The translations under genes were made by a program, and so were the position numbers. A stretch of DNA of 64,000 nt, from contig NZ_CP029619.1 in NCBI RefSeq assembly GCF_003176915.1, forward strand, positions 806,001-870,000, in the 5' to 3' direction. A model generated the notes under the pieces. It was not told the origin of the DNA and made no database searches. It saw nothing but the letters and a program-made list of their open reading frames with translations. Source of the DNA: Candidatus Cardinium hertigii (GTDB lineage Bacteria; Bacteroidota; Bacteroidia; Cytophagales; Amoebophilaceae). Positions within the stretch are counted from its first letter, which is position 1. The number at the start of each line of letters is the position of its first letter. Positions 1 to 10,931 of this stretch are shown piece after piece.

Positions 1-621
1 GTAGATGTGATGCATATGCTCTATGATACGGTGACCAACATTGTGGAGCATGAGGATAGTAGGTTAGACAGCCATTATTTCAATCCTATTTTTGCTTCTT
101 TGTTTGGTGTACCTACTGCTTTCTCAGAGTCATTTTTTGTAGGTAAAAAAAAGGCACTCCTTATAGAAGAATTGTATACCTATTTAGTCAAGTTATACCA
201 GGAACGTTTGGTAGCGCTTCAAACCAAATTGTGGCATTCTTTTCAGGGAGTTGTGCGTACAGGTAAGCAGCGCAGCATGGTAGCGGCTCCTTTTTTTGAT
301 GGTAAAACCTATGTAAAGGCAGAAGCGTATCCCGATGTTTTTTTAGCTTCTCAAGGAAGAGCCCTTATAAAGCATTTAACCTGTGTGGTAGTGCTGCATA
401 TCATTGATCAACATTGGAAGAGCCATTTACGTGTGATGGATGATTTAAAGCAATCGGTACAGAATGCGGTTTATGAAAGGCAGGATCCTATAATCACGTT
501 TAAATTTGAAGCGTATCATTTGTTTAGGAAATTTATGGCTACGATAAGCCAAGAAATCGTCTCTTTTTTGTTTCACGCCGATCTTTATCTACAGTTACCC
601 TCCCCTAATGGGCGTCAGTAA
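1..621 (+). CDS. secA: SecA C-terminal part (runs in from left edge)
   Basis: This is the C-terminal end of the SecA preprotein translocase ATPase, which drives unfolded proteins through SecYEG in the inner membrane. The frame is open from base 1, so the start lies outside the window and the methionines at 7 or 16 are internal. The recognisable part is the helical scaffold/wing end: a stretch with IDQHWKSHLRVMDDLKQ, then RQDPIITFKFEAYHLF and a QEIVSFLF segment, which are typical of SecA from Bacteroidota. The very end is short after FHADL; there is no cysteine-rich zinc-binding tail of the kind that binds SecB in many SecA proteins. The gene ends at TAA 619-621 and is followed by a hairpin. 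Identification is firm; the missing tail may be normal for this lineage. Confidence 0.93.
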   Translation, partial: VDVMHMLYDTVTNIVEHEDSRLDSHYFNPIFASLFGVPTAFSESFFVGKKKALLIEELYTYLVKLYQERLVALQTKLWHSFQGVVRTGKQRSMVAAPFFDGKTYVKAEAYPDVFLASQGRALIKHLTCVVVLHIIDQHWKSHLRVMDDLKQSVQNAVYERQDPIITFKFEAYHLFRKFMATISQEIVSFLFHADLYLQLPSPNGRQ

Positions 622-622
622 G

Positions 623-651
623 GGAAAGGTAGTGAAAGTTCACTCTTTTCC
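623..651 (+). terminator. Probable secA terminator hairpin
   Basis: A 7-bp outer stem (GGAAAGG with CTTTTCC, one G-T pair) encloses a second 4-5 bp stem (GTGA with TCAC). It begins two bases after the secA stop and is followed by a TTAAATT stretch. The position and shape suit a rho-independent terminator, though the U tract is short. Confidence 0.5.
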
Positions 652-783
652 TTAAATTGAATAAAAGATTTTGCAGAAGGCATACAATGGGTTGAGTGGA
701 ATGGCCTGTAAGGATTACCCATTTGTGGTTGTGTGAGCTATTTAATGGGTAGATTATAATTTTATTACACTTTGAACGTATAA

Positions 784-2301
<1,518 letters not shown>

Positions 2302-2523
2302 ATCCTACTTGCTGTTTAGGGGGAGTGTTTTTGCATATATTTTTTTTCTTTATTAAATTTATTCGTAAATTTCGAAGGATCATTGAATTTTACATTAGGA
2401 TATAGCAACAGGCAAAAGAAGGATAGCTGAATGGCAATAGCTTGGGAAGTGGTGGGGGTGTTTATTGTTTAGGTCTTAAAATGACTATTTTAATGTTAAC
2501 TTAACTATTTAAATTACATCGGA

Positions 2524-3171
2524 ATGAATTATAAATTTTTATCTTTTTTAGTGCTGATTATTTGCATGCGGACAAGCGTAAAAGCTGACGTGGCTCCTGA
2601 AGCTGCTCCTAAGGCAGCGGCTGTTTTAAAAATTGGCTATGTAGATGTGGGTTATGTTTTGGAGCAGTTACCAGAAGCTAAGAAGCGTGTAATGGATCTT
2701 ACGAGTTTTGACAAACAAATGGAGAATCAAGTTAAATCGAAACATAAAGAATTTCAGGAAAAAATGGCTTCTTTTCAAGAGGAAAAGGATAAGCTTACAC
2801 AAGCGCAGCAGAATCAGAGGCATGCAGAGCTAACTAAGTTACAAGAGGCTGTTCAAGAGCTTTGTATGACTGCTTCCCATAAAATTCAGCAGAAGCATCA
2901 TGAGCTCATGGAGCCACTTCATGCACGTATGCGAGAGGTTATTCGTAAGGTTGCAGAGGAAGGTTCCTATACCTTTGTTTTTTCTAAAGAAGCTTCAGGA
3001 ATAAAGGAGTCTGTGTTACTTTTTGCTCAAAAATCTTTTGATCTTTCTGAGCTTGTGTTGGAAAGACTAAAAAAAGAAGCGCCCCTTGTAGTAGAAGCCA
3101 AGCCACCTGTAGTAGGCGATCGAAAGGATACGAAGGCCCCTGCTAAGGCTGCTACAGAGAAGAAAAAGTAA
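2524..3171 (+). CDS. OmpH/Skp-family periplasmic chaperone
   Basis: This 215-residue protein has an N-terminal signal peptide (about residues 1-21, ending near VKADV), then the KIGYVDVGYVLEQLPEAK start typical of Skp/OmpH proteins and a long charged coiled coil (about 60-150) rich in Lys, Glu and Gln. Skp-type chaperones hold unfolded outer-membrane proteins in the periplasm on their way to the BAM complex. The C-terminal 30 residues are a low-complexity K/A/P tail (PPVVGDRKDTKAPAKAA), longer than in classical Skp. It is the first gene of an operon with two peptidyl-prolyl isomerase-type genes, 35 bp and then overlapping, which supports an envelope-folding role. Confidence 0.85.
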   Translation: MNYKFLSFLVLIICMRTSVKADVAPEAAPKAAAVLKIGYVDVGYVLEQLPEAKKRVMDLTSFDKQMENQVKSKHKEFQEKMASFQEEKDKLTQAQQNQRHAELTKLQEAVQELCMTASHKIQQKHHELMEPLHARMREVIRKVAEEGSYTFVFSKEASGIKESVLLFAQKSFDLSELVLERLKKEAPLVVEAKPPVVGDRKDTKAPAKAATEKKK

Positions 3172-3206
3172 AAAAACAATTCCTAAGGAGTAGAAGAGGG
3201 CATTTT

Positions 3207-4103
3207 GTGGTGCGTAAGTTGTTTTTTTTTGGGTTAATTTTAGTGGTAGGTTGCGTGTTTATACGCTCTTATTACAGGAGTAAGAGGTCTATGCCCTATA
3301 TGCAGTCATCTTCTCTGGTTGCTCAGGTAAGTAAGCAATGCTTATATGCTGCTGATGTGGAGGAAGGGTTGCCTGCTGATTCTTCTGAAAGGAATATAGC
3401 TATAAACCGATATGCTGAAGCATGGGCGTGTAAGCAGCTGTTGGTCGCAGAAGGTATGAAGCATTCTTCTTTTCAACAGCAGCTTATGCCGGCAATAGAG
3501 CAGCAAGTGGCTACCTATAAGGAAGATCTATTGGTACATCATTTCTTAGATGATCGGGTCAAGCGTGCTTCGCATAATGAAGTATCTTTGGAAGAAATCA
3601 CAGCTTACTATAAGGGCAAGCAGGATGATTTTATGCTTAATCATGCTATAGTAAAAGGTCTTTTCCTGGTTATCCCTAAACGAACCCGTGGTGTTAATGC
3701 TGTCAAGTCTTGGATGCTATCATCCAGCGCTGCAGATCGTAAAAAATTAAAGGATTATTGCAAGCGTCATGCTCAGGTGGCTTTATTAGAAGAAGATAAA
3801 TGGGTTTCATGGGAATCCATTTTAGCACGAATGAACTATTATCCCTTGGGCAGTAATGATCCCACTAGAGTGGTAAAAACTAATAAATTTATTCATGCGG
3901 CCGATCGAAAATGCCTCTATTTACTAAAGATAAATCAATATAAGCTAGCAGAAGAGAAGGCTACCGCGCCATTAGAAGTAGTGGCTGATCGAATCAAAGC
4001 AATTATATTGCATAAAAGAAAGTTAAAGCTTATTAAAGAGATTAAAGCTAATCTTTTACGAGAAGCTAAAAAAAACCATACATGTGTTATTCATGTTCAG
4101 TAA
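3207..4103 (+). CDS. Membrane-anchored SurA/PpiC-like companion protein
   Basis: This 298-residue protein has an N-terminal hydrophobic anchor or signal (residues about 4-20) and a body resembling the N-terminal helical part of SurA/PpiC chaperones: an AADVEEGL segment, a helix with YAEAWACKQLLVAEG, and an ITAYYKGKQDDF motif like the SurA 'YF' helix. No PPIase (parvulin) domain can be recognised, so it probably acts as a chaperone rather than an isomerase. The start is GTG 3207 or GTG 3210; AAGGAG at 3185-3190 is rather far upstream. It overlaps the next gene by up to 20 bp. Comparable trios of PpiC/SurA-like genes occur in other Bacteroidota. The product name is inferred from weak motifs and context. 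Confidence 0.6.
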   Translation: MVRKLFFFGLILVVGCVFIRSYYRSKRSMPYMQSSSLVAQVSKQCLYAADVEEGLPADSSERNIAINRYAEAWACKQLLVAEGMKHSSFQQQLMPAIEQQVATYKEDLLVHHFLDDRVKRASHNEVSLEEITAYYKGKQDDFMLNHAIVKGLFLVIPKRTRGVNAVKSWMLSSSAADRKKLKDYCKRHAQVALLEEDKWVSWESILARMNYYPLGSNDPTRVVKTNKFIHAADRKCLYLLKINQYKLAEEKATAPLEVVADRIKAIILHKRKLKLIKEIKANLLREAKKNHTCVIHVQ

Positions 4104-5445
4104 AAAGAAATTACGTTGTTTAGTTGTATATTTTTTTGCTTCTGTGTTACTATTCATGCAGGGGCATGCTTCAACGCTATTATTGGATAAAGTGATTGCT
4201 ACTGTGGACGAAGAGCAGATCTTATATTCTGATTTAGAGGGGCTATGTGCACAATTAGAGCTTGAAGGAAAAGCAACAGATCCTGCTGCAAGAAGAAATC
4301 TATTACATCAGTTAATTTTGAGTAAATTGTTTTTAGCGAAAGCACGTATAGAGGCGATCAAGGTAGAGGAAGCAGTTATTCAGCGGCAATGTGATGCTTA
4401 TCTAGCAGTTTGGATCAAACAAGCAGGTTCTGAAGAGAAGCTTGTAGCGCATTTCCATAGGCCTATTAAGCAGATTAGGGCGATGTTAAAAGGTGATTTG
4501 GAGGAACGTGCTTTAATGGCTGAAGTAAAGCGCAAGCTTATAGAGCCGGTGGTAGTTACACCCTCTGAAGTGAAGGATTATTTTGAGAGATTACCCCTAG
4601 ACAAGCGTTCTTACTATCCTACTGCTTTTGAGCTATTGCAGCTGGTTATTTACCCGAAGGTAGCACCCGCTAATTTGGAGGCGGCCAAGCAGAAGCTTTT
4701 GGCCATAAAAAAGAAATTAGTTGCAGATCCTACTGCTTTTGCTGCTTTAGCCAAGGCACATTCAGAGGATCCTATTTCAGCTTCTAATGGAGGGGCATTA
4801 GGCTGGGTAGCCATGGGTACATTAGATCCTGCTTATGAAGCAGCAGCTCTTTCGCTTAAGGTCGGTGCCATAAGCGATCCTGTATGGTCTTCTTTTGGGT
4901 GGCATCTCATAGAGTTATTAGGACGTAATACAAATCAATACAATACCCGTCATATATTGCATATGGTACACCCTACGCAAGAGGAGATTGATCTTACTGA
5001 GGTAGAATTGAATCAAATTAGAGAAAAGATCGTACAGGGTACATTAACCATGGAAGCTGCCATACAGCAATATGCAGAAGACAAAAATAACCCGCATGTA
5101 CCTAGTTTAACAGACCCTAGCAAGGAGCAAGAGCGGATTTCTGCTGCTTTGCTGCCTGTTGATTCCTTGGACCCAGCAGTATATTTTGCTGTTGAAGGAC
5201 TTCAAGTGGGTGAAGTAACCAAGCCCCAATTTATCCATAACTATCGTAAGCCAGCTTGGCGGTTGCTTTATGTAAAACAAAAAGTGGAAGCACATGCGAT
5301 GAATTTAGTACAAGATTATGCCATAATCCATGATCGTTTGCTACAAGAAAAGCAGCAACAAGTACTTCAAAAATGGGTTCAAGATGCGCAATCAACTTTT
5401 ATTATTGATATTGACCCAGCCTATCAGTTAAGTGATGGGTTATAG
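4084..5445 (+). CDS. SurA-like periplasmic peptidyl-prolyl cis-trans isomerase
   Basis: This SurA-type chaperone/isomerase (453 residues) has a signal peptide (to about residue 30, MQGHAS), a SurA N-terminal domain (LLLDKVIATVDEEQILYSDLEG, a standard SurA opening) and a parvulin domain at about 180-285 with the blocks AKAHSEDPISASNGGALGW and SDPVWSSFGWHLIELLGR. A second, more degenerate PPIase-like section follows. It would fold outer-membrane beta-barrels in the periplasm together with the Skp-like protein encoded upstream. The start is GTG 4084 or, more likely, ATG 4093; either overlaps the preceding gene, which points to translational coupling. A hairpin at 5659-5696 closes the operon. Confidence 0.88.
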   Translation: MLFMFSKKKLRCLVVYFFASVLLFMQGHASTLLLDKVIATVDEEQILYSDLEGLCAQLELEGKATDPAARRNLLHQLILSKLFLAKARIEAIKVEEAVIQRQCDAYLAVWIKQAGSEEKLVAHFHRPIKQIRAMLKGDLEERALMAEVKRKLIEPVVVTPSEVKDYFERLPLDKRSYYPTAFELLQLVIYPKVAPANLEAAKQKLLAIKKKLVADPTAFAALAKAHSEDPISASNGGALGWVAMGTLDPAYEAAALSLKVGAISDPVWSSFGWHLIELLGRNTNQYNTRHILHMVHPTQEEIDLTEVELNQIREKIVQGTLTMEAAIQQYAEDKNNPHVPSLTDPSKEQERISAALLPVDSLDPAVYFAVEGLQVGEVTKPQFIHNYRKPAWRLLYVKQKVEAHAMNLVQDYAIIHDRLLQEKQQQVLQKWVQDAQSTFIIDIDPAYQLSDGL

Positions 5446-5625
5446 CTACTAAGGGGTTTAGGTCATCATGGGCATATGCTATGCCTCATCAATGTGCGAT
5501 TGTTAACCTTTAATAGCAGCAGCTTAGTTCTTTAGTTATTAGGGGTGAGCTCAGTTCTTGCTTATAAACCCAGTAGCCGTAATCTTTCGCGCTCATCTTT
5601 GCTTATAAACTTATCAGCTGGAAAA

Positions 5626-5661
5626 ATGGAAGGTATGGAAGGTATGGAAGGTATGGAAGGT
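5626..5661 (+). repeat. Four tandem copies of a 9-bp unit
   Basis: The unit ATGGAAGGT is repeated four times without a break in the gap between two convergent genes and runs directly into a hairpin. It is not in a recognisable gene. Simple repeats of this kind vary in copy number by slippage. Confidence 0.9.
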
Positions 5662-5696
5662 ATCCCCCTTTTGCTTGTATAGCAAAGAGGGATACC
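5659..5696. terminator. Bidirectional terminator hairpin between convergent genes
   Basis: The arms GGTATCCCCCTTTTGCT (5659-5675) and AGCAAAGAGGGATACC (5681-5696) are complementary with one mismatch and one bulge, around a 5-base loop. It lies between the end of the SurA-like gene (+) and the end of the ankyrin gene (-), where one symmetrical terminator could serve both. Confidence 0.7.
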
Positions 5697-5727
5697 TTTA
5701 CTTCGTGTTGCCCATTGCAATGGTTAA

Positions 5728-6783
5728 TTAGGTATTAAACCTATCTATAATAGTGAGTAGTTCGTCCCCATAGGTTCTAGTAAGTTTTCTGCCTGGTACT
5801 ATACTTTTTCTTTCGTATAGAGCAGTGATCTCTCTTCTTATCTCTTCTTTTCTCTCCTCATTGAGCTCCCCTCCCATATACGTTAATAAATCGGTGAAAT
5901 GTTTTTTAGCTTTTTTGCCCTGTAGTGGCAACACCCCCTCTAACACACAAGCACCTAATACACTCTCCCCATTTGAATCTTTTTCAAAGAGTTCCTTAAT
6001 GACTCTGCTTTTATCTTTTTTTAGATAGGCATGGCTCAATACGGTATTTAGCTGGTTGGAGCTGGCGGCTGTATGCAAAAATGTCCTATTTTTTGTGTCC
6101 TTTGACCACAACTTATCTATATTGCTACTATTTCTGTCTAGTATTTTTTTTACGATTGCCTGCTTATTGGTTTCAATAGCCAGCTGTAGGGGGTTCTGCC
6201 TTGTTTTAGGCAATGCTGACGTACTATCTAATTTCTGCGCCTCTACATTGTCTAACAAATATTGGACTATCTCATGTTTCTTATTGCTAAGAGCATAGGC
6301 CAATGATTTACCCTTGTTCCCCGCCTCATTGACGTTAATGTATGGACATGCTAAGAGTTTCTGTAGTATGTTAAGCCTCCCTTGTTTTATAGCTAAACCT
6401 ACTGCTGTTAACCCATCCTTTGCTATATTGTTTGGGAAATCACCATAGCGATCTGCCTTATTATTCTTGTTTTCCTGAATGATCCTTTCTAAGATCGCCT
6501 CAACTTTTTCCATATCTCCTTCATTGACCGCTTCATATAAGTAATTGTTTTTTTTGGGCGTAGTTTGGCTAATATCTGGAATTTTCTCTATCTGGTAGCG
6601 AGCGCTTGCTAGTTTTATTGCTGATGTTTTAGGTGAGCCTTCCCTGGTACAGGTTCTTGCCTGTAGCAGACAAACCAAAGATGCTATCCACAATACGCGC
6701 GTGTAGTGCAACCAGCCAGTAAGTTGTCCTATGAAAATAAGTCCTTTCCTATCAACTTTTTTATTATCTTTTGTCATTATCAA
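5728..6783 (-). CDS. Ankyrin-repeat protein with N-terminal hydrophobic segment
   Basis: This 351-residue protein has four to five ankyrin repeats between about residues 80 and 245. Recognisable units include YLYEAVNEGDMEKVEAIL, GLTAVGLAIKQGRLNILQKLL, GKSLAYALSNKKHEIVQYLL, NPLQLAIETNKQAIVKKIL and RTFLHTAASSNQLNTVLSHA. A hydrophobic stretch at about 26-41 (RVLWIASLVCLLQART) may be a signal peptide or membrane anchor. Ankyrin proteins are frequent in Cardinium and other intracellular bacteria, where several act on host proteins. The C-terminal 90 residues carry no repeat I recognise. Met1 or Met3 may be the start. It is convergent with the SurA operon and divergent from mutS. Effector function is inference. 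Confidence 0.8.
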   Translation of the reverse strand: MIMTKDNKKVDRKGLIFIGQLTGWLHYTRVLWIASLVCLLQARTCTREGSPKTSAIKLASARYQIEKIPDISQTTPKKNNYLYEAVNEGDMEKVEAILERIIQENKNNKADRYGDFPNNIAKDGLTAVGLAIKQGRLNILQKLLACPYINVNEAGNKGKSLAYALSNKKHEIVQYLLDNVEAQKLDSTSALPKTRQNPLQLAIETNKQAIVKKILDRNSSNIDKLWSKDTKNRTFLHTAASSNQLNTVLSHAYLKKDKSRVIKELFEKDSNGESVLGACVLEGVLPLQGKKAKKHFTDLLTYMGGELNEERKEEIRREITALYERKSIVPGRKLTRTYGDELLTIIDRFNT

Positions 6784-7098
6784 TTGTTATTTAAAATTGT
6801 ATATTTTTTTGATATTGTGTTATTAAACGTTTTTTTGAGACAGGCAGAGCCCTCTTTTCAGTTTCATCGCTTCTCTATAAACGTGTCCCATTCCTATTTT
6901 GGATTGGAATAACTTGTATATTTTTAAATCATATGGATTAACTGTTTAAAATGTTAGAAGAAGCATTATAAATCCTACTTTGCGTCTTATGCGTCTTATT
7001 TTTAATATATCAATATTGCTGTATAAAACAAATCTTACTTGTGGTTAGAGCTATTATCCATTATATGGAGCTATTTTTTATCTGGATGAACGTTATTT
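6784..7098. other. Intergenic gap between the ankyrin gene and mutS
   Basis: This 315-bp AT-rich gap lies between two divergent genes. I see no RNA gene, convincing open frame or repeat. It should hold the promoters of both genes, but no clean Bacteroidota promoter could be picked out. Confidence 0.5.
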
Positions 7099-9702
7099 AT
7101 GTCTAAACCTATTGTATTAACGCCGTTGATGCGGCAATATTTAGCTATTAAAAAAAAGTATCCCCATACTTTATTGCTTTTTCGTGTAGGGGATTTCTAT
7201 GAAACTTTTTTAGAAGATGCCGTTAAAGCCAGTAAGATTTTAGGCATTGTACTAACCAAGCGATCTAATGGTTCGGCAGCTGGTGTAGATTTAGCAGGGT
7301 TTCCCTATCATTCCTTGGATCTTTACTTACCCAAGCTGGTAAAGGCAGGTTGTCGGGTGGCCATTTGTGATCAGCTAGAAGATCCAAAGCAAGCCAAAGG
7401 CATTGTCCAAAGAGGAGTAACAGAATTGGTAACCCCTGGTCTTTCTTTTCATGATGCTGTTTTAGATAAAAAATCCAATAATTATTTAGCTGCTATCGCT
7501 TTTGGAAAAAAGCTATGGGGTGTTTCTTTTTTAGATCTTTCTACAGGGGAATTCTTTGCAGCGGAAGGTTCACGTGATTACGTACGGCAATTATTACAAC
7601 GTTTTGCTCCTTCTGAAGTGCTTTTTAATAAAAAGCAGCAAAGCATATGGGATGATTTTGCGCAAAATGATTTTGCCGCCTATGGGATAGAAGAATGGGT
7701 ATTTCAAATTGATTATGCCTATGATTTGCTCAATACACATTTTGGAACCCTTTCCCTAAAAGGTTTCGGTATGGCAGACTATGCTACGGCCCCTATCGCA
7801 GCAGGTGCCATTTTATACTACCTAGCAGAAACGGAACATAAAGAAACCAAGCATATTACCGCTATAGTACGGCTGGATGAGCAGCAGTATGTTTGGCTCG
7901 ACCCTTTTACTATTAAGGCCTTGGAACTACTTGTACCGCAGCAGCCCAATGGCACAGCGTTGATTGATATATTGGATCAAACCGTTACCCCTATGGGGGC
8001 ACGGTTGTTAAAAAAATGGTTGCTATTCCCGCTTAAAGAGGTGAGCGCTATTCAAAAACGATTGGATACAGTTGCCCATTTTGTAAATAATCCAACTATA
8101 ACAGACTTATTAGTAGATACGCTCAAGCAAATAGGTGATCTAGAACGGCTTATAGCGAAGGTAGCAGTAGGGAGGGTTAATCCACGTGAGCTCATTGCTT
8201 TGAGCAAGGCGTTAGCGCAGCTACCACCCATACAAAAAGCCTTGCAGCAAACCTCCTTTTCGGAGCTAGCGCAATGGTCCATTCAGTTTCATGATTGTCA
8301 AACTTTGGTACAAAAAATTCAGCATACCATCGAGCAAAACCCACCCCTCCTTACGAATCAAGGCGGTATCATTAAACAGCATGTGCAAGATCAGTTGGAT
8401 CGTTTGCGTGCCATGGTGCATACAGGTAAAGATTACTTGGTGCAATTGCAGCAGAAAGAGAGTCAGCGAACCCATATTCCCTCTTTAAAGGTAGCTTACA
8501 ATCGTGTATTTGGCTATTATTTGGAAGTCCCTCATGCCCATCAAGATAAGGTCCCAACAGATTGGATACGCAAGCAAACATTGTCCAATGCAGAACGCTA
8601 TATTACAGAGGAATTAAAACAATACGAAGAAAATATTCTAAATGCAGCGGAGCAAGCACAGCTTTTAGAGCAGCAGCTCTATCAAGCATTGGTAGAAGAG
8701 ACAGCCACATATATGCTCCCTATTCAACAAAATGCCAAATTGCTAGCTGAATTGGATCTTTACCTTTCTTTTGCTAGGCAAGCTTGTGCCCACCGTTATA
8801 GCAAGCCTATAGTAGAAGATAGCGCGTTGCTCATGCTGCAGGGAAGCCGACATCCTGTTATTGAGCAGCGGTTGCCAGTAGGGACTTCCTATGTGCCTAA
8901 TGATGTCTGCTTAAATCAGACAGATCAGCAAATAATGATTATTACAGGACCTAATATGGCTGGTAAATCAGCCTTATTACGTCAAGTTGCGTTGACGGTA
9001 TTAATGGCACAGATAGGTTCCTTTGTACCAGCTACTTTGGCTCAGATTGGTCTGGTAGATAAATTATTTACTAGGGTAGGCGCATCAGATAATCTAGCAC
9101 AAGGCGAATCTACCTTTATGATGGAGATGACAGAAACAGCCAGCATTATGCATAATCTCAGTGACCGTAGTTTACTACTCATGGATGAAATAGGAAGAGG
9201 CACGAGTACGTATGATGGGATGGCCATTGCTTGGACGTTGGTGGAATATTTACATAACCACCCACGCTATAAAGCTAGGACTCTTTTTGCAACACATTAT
9301 CATGAATTAAGCTCGTTAGCGGAGGAACTTCCTGCTGTAAAAAATTACACCGTAACGGTAGAAGAAATAGCAGGAAAAATATTATTTTTACATAAATTAA
9401 CTCCAGGAAGTAGTGCGCATAGTTTTGGAATTCATGTAGCGCAAATGGCAGGTATGCCTCTTCGCATTGTGGAACGTGCTACGTTACTACTGCAGCAGTT
9501 ATCGACTAGGAACGAAAGAAAGCACCCACAAAAGGAGAGAGAGGAGGATCCTTTGGCGCACACAATAGGCAAACAGCCACAAGAGGGAAGCGCCTATTTG
9601 CATCAGCTGGAAGCTGTATTGGCCGCAACCGATATCGATGCGCTTACACCATTAGACGCGTTGTTAACGTTAAGAGATCTTAAGGGTATGCTTAAAAAGT
9701 AA
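7099..9702 (+). CDS. mutS: DNA mismatch repair protein MutS
   Basis: MutS (867 residues, normal length) binds mismatches and small loops and recruits MutL. The mismatch-reading GDFYETF motif is present with Phe33 and Glu35. The core and clamp domains follow, then the ATPase with P-loop GPNMAGKS at residues 617-624, the GESTFMMEMTE block, Walker B LLLMDEIGRGTSTYDG and the signature FATHYHEL. The C-terminal region ends in a short helical piece (PLDALLTLRDLKGMLKK) that usually supports tetramerisation. All key residues are present, so it looks functional. Its partner mutL is at 45652-47436. A second, decayed MutS-like gene lies at 50500-51593. Confidence 0.97.
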   Translation: MSKPIVLTPLMRQYLAIKKKYPHTLLLFRVGDFYETFLEDAVKASKILGIVLTKRSNGSAAGVDLAGFPYHSLDLYLPKLVKAGCRVAICDQLEDPKQAKGIVQRGVTELVTPGLSFHDAVLDKKSNNYLAAIAFGKKLWGVSFLDLSTGEFFAAEGSRDYVRQLLQRFAPSEVLFNKKQQSIWDDFAQNDFAAYGIEEWVFQIDYAYDLLNTHFGTLSLKGFGMADYATAPIAAGAILYYLAETEHKETKHITAIVRLDEQQYVWLDPFTIKALELLVPQQPNGTALIDILDQTVTPMGARLLKKWLLFPLKEVSAIQKRLDTVAHFVNNPTITDLLVDTLKQIGDLERLIAKVAVGRVNPRELIALSKALAQLPPIQKALQQTSFSELAQWSIQFHDCQTLVQKIQHTIEQNPPLLTNQGGIIKQHVQDQLDRLRAMVHTGKDYLVQLQQKESQRTHIPSLKVAYNRVFGYYLEVPHAHQDKVPTDWIRKQTLSNAERYITEELKQYEENILNAAEQAQLLEQQLYQALVEETATYMLPIQQNAKLLAELDLYLSFARQACAHRYSKPIVEDSALLMLQGSRHPVIEQRLPVGTSYVPNDVCLNQTDQQIMIITGPNMAGKSALLRQVALTVLMAQIGSFVPATLAQIGLVDKLFTRVGASDNLAQGESTFMMEMTETASIMHNLSDRSLLLMDEIGRGTSTYDGMAIAWTLVEYLHNHPRYKARTLFATHYHELSSLAEELPAVKNYTVTVEEIAGKILFLHKLTPGSSAHSFGIHVAQMAGMPLRIVERATLLLQQLSTRNERKHPQKEREEDPLAHTIGKQPQEGSAYLHQLEAVLAATDIDALTPLDALLTLRDLKGMLKK

Positions 9703-9729
9703 AAAATAGCTGTAAAAAGGAACAATTAT

Positions 9730-9760
9730 TTTGATAAAAATGGATGTTTGATTAAATTGG
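9730..9760 (+). promoter_or_regulatory. Bacteroidota-type promoter for tRNA-Gly/tRNA-Leu
   Basis: TTTG at 9730-9733 is followed, after exactly 19 bases, by TAAATTGG at 9753-9760. This fits the Bacteroidota vegetative consensus (TTTG, 19-nt spacer, TAnnTTTG) with one mismatch. It ends 24 bases before the tRNA-Gly gene, as expected for its promoter. Confidence 0.6.
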
Positions 9761-9784
9761 CTTGAGTTACATAAATAGAGATAA

Positions 9785-9857
<73 letters not shown>

Positions 9858-9889
9858 CATCATTCATGAAAGCTCGCTGTATAGTCTTT

Positions 9890-9971
9890 GCCAGGATGGT
9901 GGAATCGGTATACACGCAAGACTTAAAATCTTGTGGCTTTGGCCATGCGGGTTCGACCCCCGCTCCTGGTA
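9890..9971 (+). tRNA. tRNA-Leu (anticodon TAA)
   Basis: An 82-base class II tRNA: acceptor arms GCCAGGA and TCCTGGT pair (one G-T), the anticodon stem CAAGA/TCTTG holds the loop CTTAAAA (anticodon TAA), a short variable arm follows, and the T-arm has GGTTCGACCCC. CCA is not encoded. It stands 32 bases after tRNA-Gly and is probably cotranscribed. Confidence 0.96.
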
Positions 9972-10243
9972 CGTTAGTAGCTACTACTCCACCGTGTGGG
10001 CTTTTAGATTTTACCTTTGTATTTGTTAAACGGCTATCCTTGGTGCTATAAGGAGAGGTATAAGCTTTAACATTACGTTTGTCCTATTTTCTTACGGTAA
10101 GATAGTATGGTTTATATATAAAAATAATGTAAATTTACCCCAGCAAGGTCTTTAGATTTTTATTTAATCGTTATCCTTATCATGCAAAACCTATCAAACA
10201 TGGTCAGTAGGGTGGGTTCCATTTATTTTAAATTAGTATAGTC

Positions 10244-10879
10244 GTGAATGTAGTAGGAACAAAGGCTCCTATTTTTAAAGCAGCTGCTGTTATAGAGGGG
10301 AATGCTATTGTAGCTGATTTTTCATTGGAGCAGTTTTTAGGGAAGCAGGAAGTTATTTTCTTTTTTTATCCCAAGGATTTTACTTTTGTTTGTCCCACTG
10401 AGCTACTTGCTTTTCAGCAAAGTTTACCGCAGTTCCTAGCGCGTGGAGTAGCATTGGTTGGTTGTTCTACCGATACAGAAGAAACGCATCTTGCCTGGTT
10501 GCGTACCCCTAAAGCTAAAGGTGGCATTGCGGGTGTAACCTATCCTTTGGTTGCTGATACAAGTAAGACGATTGCCGCTAATTACGGTGTCCTGGGAGGA
10601 AACTGGTATTGCGATGAAAACAATCAATTGGTTTATACAGGATTGCCCGTGGCATACCGTGGTGTATTCTTAATTGATAAAGGAGGTATTATACGTTATG
10701 TAGCGGTGAATGATCTGCCACTAGGTAGGCAGGTAGAGGAAGTGCTTCGTATAGTAGACATGTGGCAACATGTACAGCAGTTTGGCGAGGTTTGTCCGGC
10801 CAATTGGGTAAAGGGAAGCCAGGCGATGAAAGCTACGCCGGAAGGCGTAGCCAATTATTTGGCTTCGCATATAGTGTAG
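10244..10879 (+). CDS. Typical 2-Cys peroxiredoxin (AhpC/Prx family)
   Basis: This thiol peroxidase of 211 residues reduces hydrogen peroxide, organic peroxides and peroxynitrite. The peroxidatic Cys50 lies in the standard FYPKDFTFVCPTE motif; the resolving Cys184 lies in GEVCPANW, so both members of the intersubunit disulfide are present. The thioredoxin-fold blocks GCSTDTEETHLAW and PLVADTSKTIAANYGVL are normal. The start is GTG 10244; the nearby ATG at 10248 is out of frame. No AhpF or dedicated thioredoxin reductase lies next to it. It stands alone before the nucleotide transporter gene and may protect the symbiont against host oxidants. Confidence 0.94.
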   Translation: MNVVGTKAPIFKAAAVIEGNAIVADFSLEQFLGKQEVIFFFYPKDFTFVCPTELLAFQQSLPQFLARGVALVGCSTDTEETHLAWLRTPKAKGGIAGVTYPLVADTSKTIAANYGVLGGNWYCDENNQLVYTGLPVAYRGVFLIDKGGIIRYVAVNDLPLGRQVEEVLRIVDMWQHVQQFGEVCPANWVKGSQAMKATPEGVANYLASHIV

Positions 10880-10931
10880 GATGTTGTTTGCACTTTTAAT
10901 ACTTATTTTTTAACTAAACTTAGAAATTTTA

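Noticed and set aside
5626-5661. Possible CRISPR-like array
   Set aside because: The units are 9 bp and directly adjacent, with no spacers and no cas genes nearby; a simple tandem repeat.
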